The notes: generated by a model from the sequence alone, not told the origin. A stretch of 64,000 nt of DNA from Micromonospora sp. WMMD1155 (GCF_029581275.1 NZ_CP120742.1:5890501-5954500); one strand, 5' to 3'. Shown: positions 42,027 through 51,356, numbered from the stretch's first letter. Numbers and translations: made by a program.

Positions 42027-43079
42027 ATGGTCCTGCCCGACATCGCCGTCAGTCCCGAGCCGGCGGCAATCCCGGTGCCCCGGCGCGTACTGGTGATCGG
42101 CGGCGCCGGCTTCATCGGCAGCCACGTGGTCGCCCGGTTGATGCTGATGGGTAGCGAGGTTCGCGTCCTCGACAACTTCTCCACCGGGCGGCTGGAGAAC
42201 CTCGCCGACGCCGCGTACGGCGGGCTGACCGAGGCCGACGTGGTGACCGGCGACATCCGCACTCCGGAAGGGCTGGAGATCGTGCACCAGTGGCAGCCTG
42301 AGGTGGTGGTGCACCTGGCCGCGCAGCCCAGCGTTCCGGCGGCCCGCCGCTCACCCCTGTACGACGCCGACGTGAACGTGTTCGGCACGGTCAACGTGCT
42401 CGACGCCTGCGTCCGCAACGGCGTACGGCTGGTGATCAACGCGGCCAGTAGCGCCATCTTCGGCCGGGTTCCCGCCAGCGAGTTGCCGATCCGAGAAGAC
42501 CACGCGATCGCGCCGGTCAGCCCGTACGGAATCAGCAAGGCTGCCGGTGTGCACTACCTCGACTGGTACGGGCGGCAGCACGGCCTGGCGTACACCTCGA
42601 TGGTCTTCGGCAATGTCTACGGCCCCCGGCAGGCGGGCGCCGACTGCGGCGTGGTGTCCCTCATGGCCGATGCCCTCGTCCGTGGTCGGCAGGTGGTGAT
42701 CTACGACGACGGCGCGCAGACCCGGGACTTCATCCACGTCAGTGACGTGGCCGAGGCGGTGGCGGTCGCCTCCCACCAGCCGGGGGCGGGGATGGTCAAC
42801 ATCGCCTCGGGCCGGCAGACGAGCATCAACGAGGTGTACGCCGCCGTCCGGGACGCGTGCGGGGTCGAGGCCGCGGCCCGCTACGAGCCGCTCCCCTGGC
42901 CGGGGGAGGTGCGCACCATGGCGCTCGACATCCGCAAGGCACGTGAGCTGCTCGGGTGGTACCCGAAGGTCGGCCTCACCGAGGGCGTGCGGATGACGGT
43001 GCGTGACGCCCGCCGCCGCCATGGTGGCCAGGTCCTCAGCCAGGCGCGCGACCTCGACCCGGTGGCGATGACCCGGTAA
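42027..43079 (+). CDS. NAD-dependent nucleotide-sugar epimerase/dehydratase
   Basis: 350 residues of the extended SDR family. The NAD-binding motif VIGGAGFIGSHVVARL is at about residues 24-39, the catalytic Ser lies in INAASSAIFG and the YxxxK motif in SPYGISKAAG. It also has GNVYGPRQ and the C-terminal substrate contact PWPGEVRTMALD. It is closest to UDP-glucose 4-epimerase-like enzymes and would supply a nucleotide sugar for the linked glycan. ATG 42027 has a strong GAGGAGG site. It is divergent from the exopolysaccharide operon and shares its promoter region. Confidence 0.88.
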   Translation: MVLPDIAVSPEPAAIPVPRRVLVIGGAGFIGSHVVARLMLMGSEVRVLDNFSTGRLENLADAAYGGLTEADVVTGDIRTPEGLEIVHQWQPEVVVHLAAQPSVPAARRSPLYDADVNVFGTVNVLDACVRNGVRLVINAASSAIFGRVPASELPIREDHAIAPVSPYGISKAAGVHYLDWYGRQHGLAYTSMVFGNVYGPRQAGADCGVVSLMADALVRGRQVVIYDDGAQTRDFIHVSDVAEAVAVASHQPGAGMVNIASGRQTSINEVYAAVRDACGVEAAARYEPLPWPGEVRTMALDIRKARELLGWYPKVGLTEGVRMTVRDARRRHGGQVLSQARDLDPVAMTR

Positions 43080-43106
43080 CGGCGTCGGGACGCCCGCGTC
43101 CTGCGG

Positions 43107-44039
43107 TCACCGCCCCGATGTCTCGAGGTGCGGTGAGCGGGCGCGGGCGGTCTCGGCGAGAGCGGCGAACGCCGGTGTGCGCAACGCCTCCCCGAGCTGC
43201 TCCCGCCACGGCGCCTGCGGGCTCACCCCCGCCACCCGCCACCGCCCGTGCCCCAGCACCCCGTAGGCGGGACGCTGCGCGGGGCGGGGGAACATCGTGT
43301 GCGGCGCCGGCCGTACCCGCTCCGGGTCCAGTCCGGCCAGGTCGAACAGCGCCCGGGTCAGGTCGTACCAGGTCGCGTGACCCGCGCTGGTGCCGTGATA
43401 GATCCCCGGCGGCGCCACCCCGGCATGGGCTGCCTGGCCCAGCTGCACCAACTGCCGGGCCAGCGCCCGGCTCCAGGTCGGCTGACCGGTGTGGTCCGCG
43501 ACCGCCCACACCACGCGGGATTTCGCGGCCTGGGCGAGCATGGTGGCGACGAAGTTGCGCCCGTGCTCCCCGTACAGCCACGCGGTACGGACGATGTAGC
43601 CCTGCTCGGGCAGGAGCCGCAGCAGCGCGTGTTCGCCGGCGAGTTTGCTCCGGCCGTACGCGTTCACCGGGCCGGGGCGGTCGTGCTCCCGGTAAGGGCT
43701 GCGGGCGGTCCCGCCGAAGACGTAGTCGGTCGAGATGTGCAGCAGGCAGGCGCCGGAGTCCGCGCAGGCTCGGGCCAGGTGTGCCACGGCCGTGCCGTTG
43801 ACGGCGGTCGCGTCGTCCTCGGCGTCCTCCGCGGCGTCCACATTGGTCAAGCCGGCGGCGTTGACCACGATGTCGTGGCCGGGTACGAGGCGCGCGACCG
43901 CCGCCGGATCGGTGACGTCGAGCATGGCATGGTCAGCGCTGGTCACGGACGCGCCGGGGTGGCGGGCGAGCGTGTCGACCATGTCGCGACCCAGCATGCC
44001 GTGCGCTCCGGTCACCAACCAACGAGCTGCTGTCTCCAT
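43107..44039 (-). CDS. dTDP-4-dehydrorhamnose reductase-like (RmlD) protein
   Basis: 310 residues. An RmlD-type SDR with WLVTGAHGMLGRDMVDTL at the N-terminus, VVNAAGLTNVDAAE, HISTDYVFGG, the YxxxK in NAYGRSKLAGEH, and RTAWLYGEHGRNFV. RmlD makes dTDP-L-rhamnose with NADPH, so rhamnose is a probable component of the local glycan. No rmlABC genes are in the window. ATG 44039 is preferred: a GTG at 44066 would add nine residues including a rare TTA leucine codon. No ribosome site is seen; a TATCCT box 12 nt upstream could give a near-leaderless message. Confidence 0.85.
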   Translation of the reverse strand: METAARWLVTGAHGMLGRDMVDTLARHPGASVTSADHAMLDVTDPAAVARLVPGHDIVVNAAGLTNVDAAEDAEDDATAVNGTAVAHLARACADSGACLLHISTDYVFGGTARSPYREHDRPGPVNAYGRSKLAGEHALLRLLPEQGYIVRTAWLYGEHGRNFVATMLAQAAKSRVVWAVADHTGQPTWSRALARQLVQLGQAAHAGVAPPGIYHGTSAGHATWYDLTRALFDLAGLDPERVRPAPHTMFPRPAQRPAYGVLGHGRWRVAGVSPQAPWREQLGEALRTPAFAALAETARARSPHLETSGR

Positions 44040-44220
44040 CGAATCAGGATAAGCAGTACATAACACCTAAGTAGGACCTTCAGTGCATGAAACATGGCAG
44101 GTGCGTGCGGCTTCCCAAGACCTGACGATTTCTTCCATTGATCAGTCGCACTCTTGCGGGGTGGCATTCACTGCTGCCACGATGGCCGTCAATGCCTTCC
44201 GTCCCGAAGGAGTGGTCGTC

Positions 44221-46608
44221 ATGGCGGTCTCCCGCCGCAGGTTCGTCACGTCCGTGATGGCGGGGTCCGCCCTCGCCGCCGCCTCCAGCACCGAGCTGCT
44301 CACCAGCCTGGCCAGCCCCGCACACGCCGCCAGTCCTCCCGGGGACGTGGTCGGCAAGGTGACCGTCGGCTACCAGGGCTGGTTCAGCGCCCCCGGCGAC
44401 TCCGCGCCGATCGGCGGCTGGTGGCACTGGAGCCGCGACCGGTTCCAGCCGCCATCGCCCGCCAACACCACGATCGTGTCCTGGCCGGACATGCGGGAGT
44501 ACACCCGGACCTACCCCACCGCGTACCCCAACCTCGGCAACGGCCAGCCGGCCACCCTCTTCTCCTCCTACGACCAGCAGACGGTGGACACCCACTTCCG
44601 GTGGATGCAGGAGTACGGCTGTGACACCGCGGCCCTGCAACGGTTCAACCCGATGGGCGACGAGGGCCCGACCCGCGACGCGATGACGCAGAAGGTGCGT
44701 TCCGCCGCCGAACGCTACAACCGCAAGTTCTACATCATGTACGACGTCACCGACTGGTTGACGTTCCAGGCGGACATCAAGACCGACTGGACGACGAAGA
44801 TGTCCGCGCACACCGCGTCCAGCGCGTACGCCAGGCAGAACGGCAAGCCGGTCGTCTGCATCTGGGGCTTCGGCTTCAGCGAGCCCAGCCGCCCCTTCAC
44901 CCCGGGCCCGTGCCTGGAGGTCGTCAACTGGTTCAAGGCGCAGGGCTGCTACGTCATCGGTGGGGTGCCCACCTGGTGGCGGCAGGGCATCGAGGACTCC
45001 CGCCCCGGCTTCCTCGACGTCTACCACGCGTTCCACGCGATCTCGCCGTGGATGGTCTACCGGACCAACACCCTGGAGGGGCTCGACTCGTACTACCAGA
45101 ACGTCAACATCGGCGACATGGCCGACTGCGCGGCACGGGGCATCGACTACCTGCCCTGCGTCATGCCCGGTGACCTGGCCGGAGGCCACCGCCGCCACGG
45201 CGACTTCTACTGGCGGCACATCTACAACATGGTCCGGCTCGGCTCCCAGGGCCTGTACGTGTCCATGTTCGACGAGTACAACGAGGGCAACCAGATCGCC
45301 AAGACGTCCGAGACCCAGGCCACCACCCCGGCCGGCGCGAACATCCGGGCCCTCGACGAGGACGGCGTCGCCTGCTCCTCCGACTACTACCTGCGCATCA
45401 CGGCCGACGGTGGTCGGATGCTCAAGGGTCAGCTCGTGCTAACCGCGACCCGCCCCACCCCACCGACGGTCGGCACCCCACCCCCGACCGGCGGGAACCT
45501 GGCCGCCGGCAAGTCGACGTCGGCGAGCAGCCAGGGTGGCGGGTTCCCGGCGTCCAACGCGGTGGACTCCACCGTCGGCAGCTACTGGGAGAGCGCCAAC
45601 GGCGCGTTCCCGCAGTGGTGGCAGGTCGACCTCGGCGCCAGCCACCAGGTCGACAAACTCGTGCTGCGCCTGCCCACCGGCTGGGGCGCGCGTACCCAGA
45701 CCATCACCGTGCAGGGCAGCGTCGACGGCGGCTCCTTCAGCACCATCGCCGGGGCCTCCGCGTTCACCTTCGACCCGGCCACCGGCAACACCGTCACCCG
45801 CACGCTGCCGACCACCACGGCCCGGCACGTCCGCCTCAGCATCAGCGGCAACACCGGCTGGGCGGCCGCCCAACTCGCCCAGGTCGAGGTGTACGCCGCA
45901 ACGACCACCCCGGACAACCCTCCGACCGCGCCGAGCGGCCTCACGGTGACCGGCAGGACGTCGACGAGCGTGTCGCTGTCGTGGACGGCCTCCACCGACG
46001 ACACCGGGGTGACCGGCTACCAGGTGCGCCAGGGTGGCACCGTGGTCGCCACCGTCACCGGCACCACGGCGACGGTGAGCGGGCTCAACCCGTCCACCGC
46101 GTACACGTTCACGGTGGTGGCGCGCGACGCCGCCGGGAACACCTCCGGCGCGTCCTCGGCGGTCACCGTGACCACGGACGCGGCGGCCAACGCGGACCTC
46201 GCCCGGGGCCGACCCACGTCGGAGAGCAGCCACGTCCAGAGCTACGGGTCGGGCAACGTGGTGGACGGTGACGCGAACAGCTACTGGGAGAGCGCCAACA
46301 ACGCGTTCCCGCAATGGGTGCAGGTCGACCTCGGTGCGGCGCGCACGGTCGGCCGGGTGGTGCTGAAGCTGCCACCGTCGTCGGCCTGGGGTGCCCGGAC
46401 GCAGACCCTCTCCGTGCAGGGCAGCACCGACGGGTCGAGCTTCGGCACGCTCGTCGGGTCGGCGGGGCGGGTGTTCAACCCGGCCAGCGGTAACCAGGTG
46501 AGTCTCACCTTCACCGCCGCGCAGACCCGTTACGTGCGGATCACCGTCACCGGCAACACCGGCTGGCCCGCCGGTCAACTGTCGACCCTGGAGGTCTACG
46601 CGAGTTGA
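44221..46608 (+). CDS. Secreted GH99/71-like glycosidase with two discoidin domains and FnIII
   Basis: 795 residues. A Tat-type signal (SRRRFVTSVMAGSALAAA) leads into a GH99/GH71-like barrel at about residues 45-415 (VGYQGWFSAPGD; WGFGFSEPSRPFTPGPCL; YVSMFDEYNEGNQI with the probable catalytic acids). After a Pro/Thr linker come an F5/8 type C domain (about 430-565), a fibronectin type III domain (570-660) and a second F5/8 type C domain (665-795). The two discoidin domains share YWESANxAFPQW and WGARTQT. The enzyme likely cleaves alpha-mannan-type or related glycans outside the cell. AAGGAG lies 10 nt before the ATG. Confidence 0.85.
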   Translation: MAVSRRRFVTSVMAGSALAAASSTELLTSLASPAHAASPPGDVVGKVTVGYQGWFSAPGDSAPIGGWWHWSRDRFQPPSPANTTIVSWPDMREYTRTYPTAYPNLGNGQPATLFSSYDQQTVDTHFRWMQEYGCDTAALQRFNPMGDEGPTRDAMTQKVRSAAERYNRKFYIMYDVTDWLTFQADIKTDWTTKMSAHTASSAYARQNGKPVVCIWGFGFSEPSRPFTPGPCLEVVNWFKAQGCYVIGGVPTWWRQGIEDSRPGFLDVYHAFHAISPWMVYRTNTLEGLDSYYQNVNIGDMADCAARGIDYLPCVMPGDLAGGHRRHGDFYWRHIYNMVRLGSQGLYVSMFDEYNEGNQIAKTSETQATTPAGANIRALDEDGVACSSDYYLRITADGGRMLKGQLVLTATRPTPPTVGTPPPTGGNLAAGKSTSASSQGGGFPASNAVDSTVGSYWESANGAFPQWWQVDLGASHQVDKLVLRLPTGWGARTQTITVQGSVDGGSFSTIAGASAFTFDPATGNTVTRTLPTTTARHVRLSISGNTGWAAAQLAQVEVYAATTTPDNPPTAPSGLTVTGRTSTSVSLSWTASTDDTGVTGYQVRQGGTVVATVTGTTATVSGLNPSTAYTFTVVARDAAGNTSGASSAVTVTTDAAANADLARGRPTSESSHVQSYGSGNVVDGDANSYWESANNAFPQWVQVDLGAARTVGRVVLKLPPSSAWGARTQTLSVQGSTDGSSFGTLVGSAGRVFNPASGNQVSLTFTAAQTRYVRITVTGNTGWPAGQLSTLEVYAS

Positions 46609-46616
46609 CCGATGCT

Positions 46617-46648
46617 CGGGCGGCCGCCGGGGGAGCGGCGGCCGCCCG
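46617..46648 (+). terminator. Perfect 12-bp hairpin terminator
   Basis: CGGGCGGCCGCC (46617-46628) and its exact complement (46637-46648) flank an 8-nt loop, starting 9 bp after the glycosidase stop codon. Confidence 0.7.
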
Positions 46649-46710
46649 TCTCCTGCGAGTGCAGGCGGGTGGGCGCTACCGGACGAACCGATCAGCACAT
46701 CGGGTTGTGA

Positions 46711-46980
46711 TCACGCTGTCCACGACCGGGGCCCTGCTCCACGTTCTTCTTCGACAATGGAGGACCGTGGGGCGATCGAGCCGCCAGCGAGGTACAGCGG
46801 AGCGTGTAAGTCACGAGCGCTCGTCGCCGCAGGAACTCGCCTAGCGGCGTTGTCGGGAAGACGTTGCTCGGCTTCGTGGGGCGAGAAGAAGGCGGCGTCC
46901 TCCAACTCCTGTCCCGGCAGGGCGAGCCCCCTGAGGTGGGGCTGACCTGTTGCCGGCCGTTCCGGCTGACCGCCTCGTCG
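46711..46980 (-). pseudogene. Probable C-terminal remnant of a NUDIX hydrolase
   Basis: One minus-strand frame without an early start reads PHLRGLALPGQELEDAAF and then FSPHEAEQRLPDNAARRVPA, ending at 46711. This resembles the tail of actinobacterial NUDIX hydrolases, where the acidic and F-S/T-P-x-E-A segments follow the NUDIX box. The NUDIX box itself is not found upstream; the frame runs into an unrelated hairpin. The fragment is best read as a decayed gene. Confidence 0.4.
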
Positions 46981-47014
46981 GGCAGGTCGTATCGCCGACT
47001 GAGCGGTCCCTGCC

Positions 47015-47077
47015 CGTTGATCATGAGGTTGGCGGGTCTGGTGAAGATCAAATCGCCCGTCAACCTCATGATCAACG
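47015..47077. repeat. Extragenic palindrome with 22-nt arms
   Basis: Arms 47015-47036 and 47056-47077 match at 21 of 22 positions around a 19-nt spacer. The arm contains GTTGATCATGAGGTTG. It lies between two gene remnants and could be a dispersed repeat or a terminator. Confidence 0.65.
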
Positions 47078-47230
47078 CGGCGGGGGCTGGAGCGGGGGTG
47101 CGTTTGCGGCCGCAGCCGTCGCCGTGGAGCTGGTCCGGGTTCTCACCACAGCGCACGGGGTGACGCCGCTGAAGCGTTACGAAGGCACTCAAGCGTCGTA
47201 CGGCGGGAGGGGTGGCGGCGGTTACCGGCC

Positions 47231-47449
47231 GAGTTTCGGGGTGCGTACCTGGTCGACGTCGCGCGGGCCTACCTCCAGGTGGGTGAGGTGCGCGGGGCGG
47301 CACGCGCCCTGGTGGACGCGGACAGTGTCGCGCCCGCTGAGGTCCGGTGGCGGCCGTTGGCGCGTACCGTCATCGCCGATGTCGCCCGCGCGCAGCCGGC
47401 GCCGGCCGGTGTGGCGCGACTGGCGACGCTGGTCGGCCTCACCCGCTGA
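47231..47449 (+). pseudogene. C-terminal remnant of an XRE-family regulator
   Basis: A 72-codon frame, open upstream but with no start, reads GAYLVDVARAYLQVGEVRGA, then ARALVDADSVAPAEVRWRPL and ARTVIADVARAQPAP, stopping at 47447-47449. This is the typical final TPR-like segment of helix-turn-helix XRE regulators that are common in actinomycetes. The DNA-binding N-terminus is missing. No gene can be drawn in the rest of 46981-47623 beyond this remnant and the palindrome. Confidence 0.5.
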
Positions 47450-47623
47450 CGGACGAGCGCAAGGGCGTACTGATGGCCGGTGATCATTCCACGGGCCGGG
47501 CGCGGAGGTGCGTCGGCGATTCGCGTTTGGGCCCCGGTCGCGTCGGCCCGCTGTGAGAATGGGCGAGTGCCGGCACTGCCGGTGCATCGGCGCTGTCCGA
47601 CTCGACCTGGCGAGGTGGGGAAG

Positions 47624-48820
47624 GTGTCCAACGACAACGAAATCCGTCCCTTCCGGCTCGACACGTCGGAGGACTCGATCGCCGACCTGCGTCGCCGGAT
47701 CGCGGCCACTCGCTGGCCCACCCGCGAGTTGGTCACCGATCGCTCGCAGGGGGTGCAGCTGGCGACGATCCAGGAGCTGGCCCGCTACTGGCTGACCGAT
47801 TACGACTGGCGTGCGTGCGAGACGAGGCTGAACTCGCTGCCGCAGTTCACGACGACCATCGACGGCGTCGAGATCCACTTCGTCCACGTACGGTCGCGGC
47901 ACGAGAACGCCCTGCCGCTGATCATGACGCACGGCTGGCCGGGCTCCGTCGTCGAGCTGCTCGGGATCGTCGGCCCGCTGACCGACCCGACAGCGCACGG
48001 CGGCACGCCCGAGGACGCGTTCCACCTGGTGCTGCCGTCGTTGCCCGGCTACGGCTTCTCCGGCGAGCCGACCGAGCTTGGCTGGGACTCGGCGCGAATG
48101 GCACAGGCGTGGGCGAAACTCATGGACCGCCTCGGGTACGCGCGCTACGTCGCGCAGGGTGGCGACGTCGGCGCCGCCGTCACGGACGCCATGGGGCGTC
48201 AGGCCCCTGCTGGGCTGCTCGGCATCCACGTGAACCTGCTCGCCGGGGCGATCGGCATCAAGGACCAGCTGCCGGCAGAATCCGAGCAGGAACGCGCGGC
48301 GCGCGCCGCGCTCGACCTGTTCACGATGGACGGCTTCGGCTACTTCCTGGAGCAGTCGACCCGGCCGCAGACGATCGGCTACTCGCTGCTGGACTCACCT
48401 GTCGGGTTGGCGGCCTGGATGCTCGACCACGACACGGACAGCTACTACAAGATCTCCCGCGCGTTCCTCGACGGTGCGCCGGCCGGCGGTCTCACCCGGG
48501 ACAGCATCCTGGACAACATCACGCTGTACTGGTTGACCGGTACCGGCGCGTCGTCCGCCCGGTGGTACTGGGAGTTCGGGCGGTTCCTCGCCGCGGCTCA
48601 GGCGGCCGGCCAGACTCCGCCACCGGTCACGGTTCCGGTCGGCTTCACCACGTTCCCCGAAGAGATCTGGGCCGCTCCGCGTAGCTGGGCCGAGACGGTC
48701 TACCCCGGCATCGCGTACTTCAACGAGGCTGACCGCGGCGGGCACTTCGCGGCCTGGGAGGAGCCGGAACTCTTCTCCGCCGAGGTACGGGCCGCGTTCC
48801 GGCCGCTGCGGAAATCCTGA
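47624..48820 (+). CDS. Epoxide hydrolase (EHN-domain type)
   Basis: 398 residues. An N-terminal EHN domain (IRPFRLDTSEDSIADLRRRI; ELARYWLTDYDWRACE) precedes an alpha/beta hydrolase with the oxyanion motif THGWPGS, the nucleophile Asp in AQGGDVGAAVTDAMG and the base His in ADRGGHFAAWEEPEL. This is the microsomal-epoxide-hydrolase-like family, converting epoxides to diols. The GTG at 47624 is preceded by GAGGTGGGG and begins just before the conserved part; the open frame continues upstream without similarity. The substrate is unknown. Confidence 0.88.
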   Translation: MSNDNEIRPFRLDTSEDSIADLRRRIAATRWPTRELVTDRSQGVQLATIQELARYWLTDYDWRACETRLNSLPQFTTTIDGVEIHFVHVRSRHENALPLIMTHGWPGSVVELLGIVGPLTDPTAHGGTPEDAFHLVLPSLPGYGFSGEPTELGWDSARMAQAWAKLMDRLGYARYVAQGGDVGAAVTDAMGRQAPAGLLGIHVNLLAGAIGIKDQLPAESEQERAARAALDLFTMDGFGYFLEQSTRPQTIGYSLLDSPVGLAAWMLDHDTDSYYKISRAFLDGAPAGGLTRDSILDNITLYWLTGTGASSARWYWEFGRFLAAAQAAGQTPPPVTVPVGFTTFPEEIWAAPRSWAETVYPGIAYFNEADRGGHFAAWEEPELFSAEVRAAFRPLRKS

Positions 48821-48917
48821 CCCCCTCACCCGAGGGCCTCCGGTGGCCCGCATATCCGCCGATCCGACGGGAAAGCGCGGGGCGTCCGACAGCCCGAGAC
48901 CGGAGCAGGAGACGAAC

Positions 48918-49769
48918 ATGCCTTTCATCACCGTGGGGACGGAGAACTCCGCGCCCATCGACCTGTACTACGAGGATCACGGTTCCGGTAAGCCGGTCGT
49001 GCTGATCCACGGCTTCCCGTTCAACGGGGCGACCTGGGAGAAGACGACCACCGCGTTGCTCAACGCCGGATACCGGACGATCACCTACGATCGGCGCGGT
49101 TTCGGTAACTCCGCCCAGCCGACGTTCGGGTACGACTACAACACGTTCGCCGCGGACCTGGACGTGCTGATGACCGAGCTGGACCTCAACGACGCGACCC
49201 TCGTCGGCCACTCGATGGGCACCGGCGAGGTCATCCGCTACCTGGGCAACTACGGCTCGCAGCGAGTGAGCCGTGCCGTGGTGCTCAGCCCGCTGCAACC
49301 GATGCTGGCCAAGGCGAAGGACAACCCGGAGGGCGTCGACACGAGCCTGTTCAAGGGCTTCCAGCAGGCCATCATGAAGGACCGGTTCGCCTACCTGACC
49401 CAGTTCTGCGACGCGTTCTTCAACTACAGCGAGAACAAGGGCAAGCTGGTCAGCGAGGAGGCGTACCGGGCGCACTGGCAGATCGGTGCGATGGCGTCGG
49501 CGAAGGGCACCTACGACAGCGTGGACGCCTGGCAGGAGGACTTCCGCCCCGACCTGCCGAAGATCAACATTCCGGTGCTGATCGTGCAGGGCGACAAGGA
49601 CAACGTGCTGCCCTACCCGGTGACCGGCCAGCGACTCGGGCCGATGATGCCGACCGCCCAGCTCGTCACGCTCAAGGGCGCGCCGCACGGTCTGCCGTGG
49701 ACCAACGCCGACGACATCAACAAGGCCATCATGGACTTCATGAAGCAGCCGGCCAAGGCTCGCGCCTGA
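48918..49769 (+). CDS. Alpha/beta hydrolase, non-haem chloroperoxidase-like
   Basis: 283 residues with the features of cofactor-free haloperoxidase/esterases: IDLYYEDHGSGKPVVLIHGF at the N-terminus, YDRRGFGNSAQP, the nucleophile Ser in LVGHSMGTGEV, Asp in VQGDKDNVLP and His in KGAPHGLPWT. In vivo it is probably an esterase or lactonase; perhydrolase or halogenation activity is a known side reaction of the family. AGGAGA lies 8 nt upstream of ATG 48918. It follows the epoxide hydrolase by 97 bp on the same strand. Confidence 0.87.
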   Translation: MPFITVGTENSAPIDLYYEDHGSGKPVVLIHGFPFNGATWEKTTTALLNAGYRTITYDRRGFGNSAQPTFGYDYNTFAADLDVLMTELDLNDATLVGHSMGTGEVIRYLGNYGSQRVSRAVVLSPLQPMLAKAKDNPEGVDTSLFKGFQQAIMKDRFAYLTQFCDAFFNYSENKGKLVSEEAYRAHWQIGAMASAKGTYDSVDAWQEDFRPDLPKINIPVLIVQGDKDNVLPYPVTGQRLGPMMPTAQLVTLKGAPHGLPWTNADDINKAIMDFMKQPAKARA

Positions 49770-49811
49770 CCCGTCCCGGTAGCCGATCGGACACCAGCGC
49801 CGTGAGGCGCT

Positions 49812-49852
49812 ACGACACCCGGCCCACGGTTCGCACCGGGGCCGGGTGTCGT
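49812..49852. terminator. Bidirectional hairpin terminator, 14-bp perfect stem
   Basis: ACGACACCCGGCCC (49812-49825) pairs exactly with 49839-49852 around a 13-nt loop, between the convergent chloroperoxidase-like and O-methyltransferase genes. Confidence 0.75.
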
Positions 49853-49858
49853 CGCCGG

Positions 49859-50875
49859 TCAGGCCCGCCGGGCGACCACCGCACCGTTGGCGCCCGGGGC
49901 GTCGAAGGGCACCGTCCGCACGTCGACGAAGCCGGCGTCGGTGAGCCAGGCGGCGTACTCGGCGCCGGAGTAGTTCCGACCACCCTCGGTCTCGACCAGC
50001 ATGTTCATCCCCATCAGGGCCGCCTCCGGTGGCCCGGTGCGCTCGTCGTTGAGCAGCAGCTCGCAGACGACGATCGCCCCGCCGGGCGGCAACGCCGCGT
50101 GACACCGCGCCAGCAGAGCCCGGTTCGTCGGCTCGTCCCAGTCGTGCAGGATCATGCTGAGCAGGATGACGTCGTGCCCCTTCGGCAGCGCCGGGTCGGC
50201 GAGGAAGTCACCCGCCACCGCGTCGATCCGCCCGGTCAGACCGGCCTCCGCGATCCGCTCCCGCGCCCGTACGCACACGTGCGGCAGGTCCAGCACCGTC
50301 GCCCGCAGCTGGGGCAGCCGGCGGCAGAACTCGATCGGGAACGCCCCAGCCCCACCGCCGACGTCGAGCAGGCGGCGGTGGGCGGAGAAGTCGTACGCGT
50401 CGGCCAACGCGGCGGCGGTGAAGCTCGACGTGGAGAACATCGCGTCCCAGAACTGCGCCAGCATCTCCGGGTCGGCGGTGTCGAACATCGACTGCTGGGC
50501 CTCCGGGTCCCAGGTCAACGGCCGATCCGTGCGCAGCGCCTCGCCGATGCGGTGCCAGGGCAGGTAGGTGCGCAGATCCGAGTAGCGGACCTGCGCCCCG
50601 AAGTAGTACGGGCGGCCCTCGACCAGGAACTGCTCGGCCAACTCGGAGTTGCGGTAGCCGTCGCCGACCTTCTCCAATAGGCCCAGCGACGCGCTGGCGG
50701 CCAGCAACAGGTCGGCGGGCCGGTCGGGCAGCCCGAACTCGGCGGTGGCTTCCTCGACGGTCATCGTCCGCCCGCCCGCCAACCGCGTGAACAGGCCCAG
50801 CTCGACGCCGACCGCGAGTGTCTTGAAGCCCCACACACCGGCCACCAGGCGCATGAGAGGAGTCGGAGAGATCAT
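49859..50875 (-). CDS. SAM-dependent O-methyltransferase (hydroxyneurosporene/ASMT type)
   Basis: 338 residues. An N-terminal winged-helix dimerisation part (FKTLAVGVELGLFTRLAGG; EEATAEFGLPDRPADLLL) precedes a class I methyltransferase with motif I LLDVGGGAGAFPIEF, VLDLPHV and the active-site histidine region SMILHDWDEPTNRALL. Plant-type and polyketide O-methyltransferases share this layout. The substrate, probably a phenolic or polyketide hydroxyl, is not evident, and no biosynthetic cluster surrounds it. ATG 50875 starts the conserved sequence. Confidence 0.87.
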   Translation of the reverse strand: MISPTPLMRLVAGVWGFKTLAVGVELGLFTRLAGGRTMTVEEATAEFGLPDRPADLLLAASASLGLLEKVGDGYRNSELAEQFLVEGRPYYFGAQVRYSDLRTYLPWHRIGEALRTDRPLTWDPEAQQSMFDTADPEMLAQFWDAMFSTSSFTAAALADAYDFSAHRRLLDVGGGAGAFPIEFCRRLPQLRATVLDLPHVCVRARERIAEAGLTGRIDAVAGDFLADPALPKGHDVILLSMILHDWDEPTNRALLARCHAALPPGGAIVVCELLLNDERTGPPEAALMGMNMLVETEGGRNYSGAEYAAWLTDAGFVDVRTVPFDAPGANGAVVARRA

Positions 50876-50954
50876 GCGGTCATCAGATCACGATCCGCCT
50901 CCGTCCACGATGGTCGATCACGCCGGGGCAGGGTGACCAGCCCGACGGTCGGGG

Positions 50955-51356
50955 CTAGGGCCGGCCGGCGGACCGTCGGCCGAGCCGTCGCGCGGCGAGA
51001 CTCACCGCCGTGCTGCCGGCCGCCGTCCCGACCAGCACCAGCACCGCCCCGACGGCCCACAGGCCGCTGTCGTCGGCCGACGCCGCCCGCCACGTCCACG
51101 CCGCCGTGAAGGCGACGGTCATCACCGGCACCACCAGCCATGGGCTCAATCGCCTGGCGGCGAGAGCGGCCAGCAGGACGAGCGTCAGCACACAACCGAT
51201 CACCTGCCACGGCGCGTACGGACCGCTTGTCGCGCCGGTCTCCGCGTCGACCGTGTACTCGTCGTCCCAGCCCAGCCAGAGCAGCCAGGTCCCGACCGTC
51301 GCCGCCGCCAGGAACAGAACACCGAGCAGTGCGTGCGTACCCCTCGTCGCCGTCAT
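50955..51356 (-). CDS. Hypothetical four-helix membrane protein
   Basis: I do not recognise the family. The 133-residue product has four hydrophobic segments (LLGVLFLAAATVGTWLLWLG; WQVIGCVLTLVLLAALAA; WLVVPVMTVAFTAAWTW; LWAVGAVLVLVGTAAGSTAV) separated by short loops, with an acidic extracellular loop (DDEYTVDAETGATSGPYAP). The Arg-rich end suggests a cytoplasmic C-terminus. Similar small membrane proteins of unknown role are common in actinomycetes. ATG 51356 is chosen; a longer frame exists upstream. Confidence 0.6.
   Translation of the reverse strand: MTATRGTHALLGVLFLAAATVGTWLLWLGWDDEYTVDAETGATSGPYAPWQVIGCVLTLVLLAALAARRLSPWLVVPVMTVAFTAAWTWRAASADDSGLWAVGAVLVLVGTAAGSTAVSLAARRLGRRSAGRP

Noticed and set aside
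47480..47623. N-terminal extension of the epoxide hydrolase frame up to 47480
   Set aside because: The extension has no family similarity, and GTG 47624 has a ribosome site and the conserved N-terminus.
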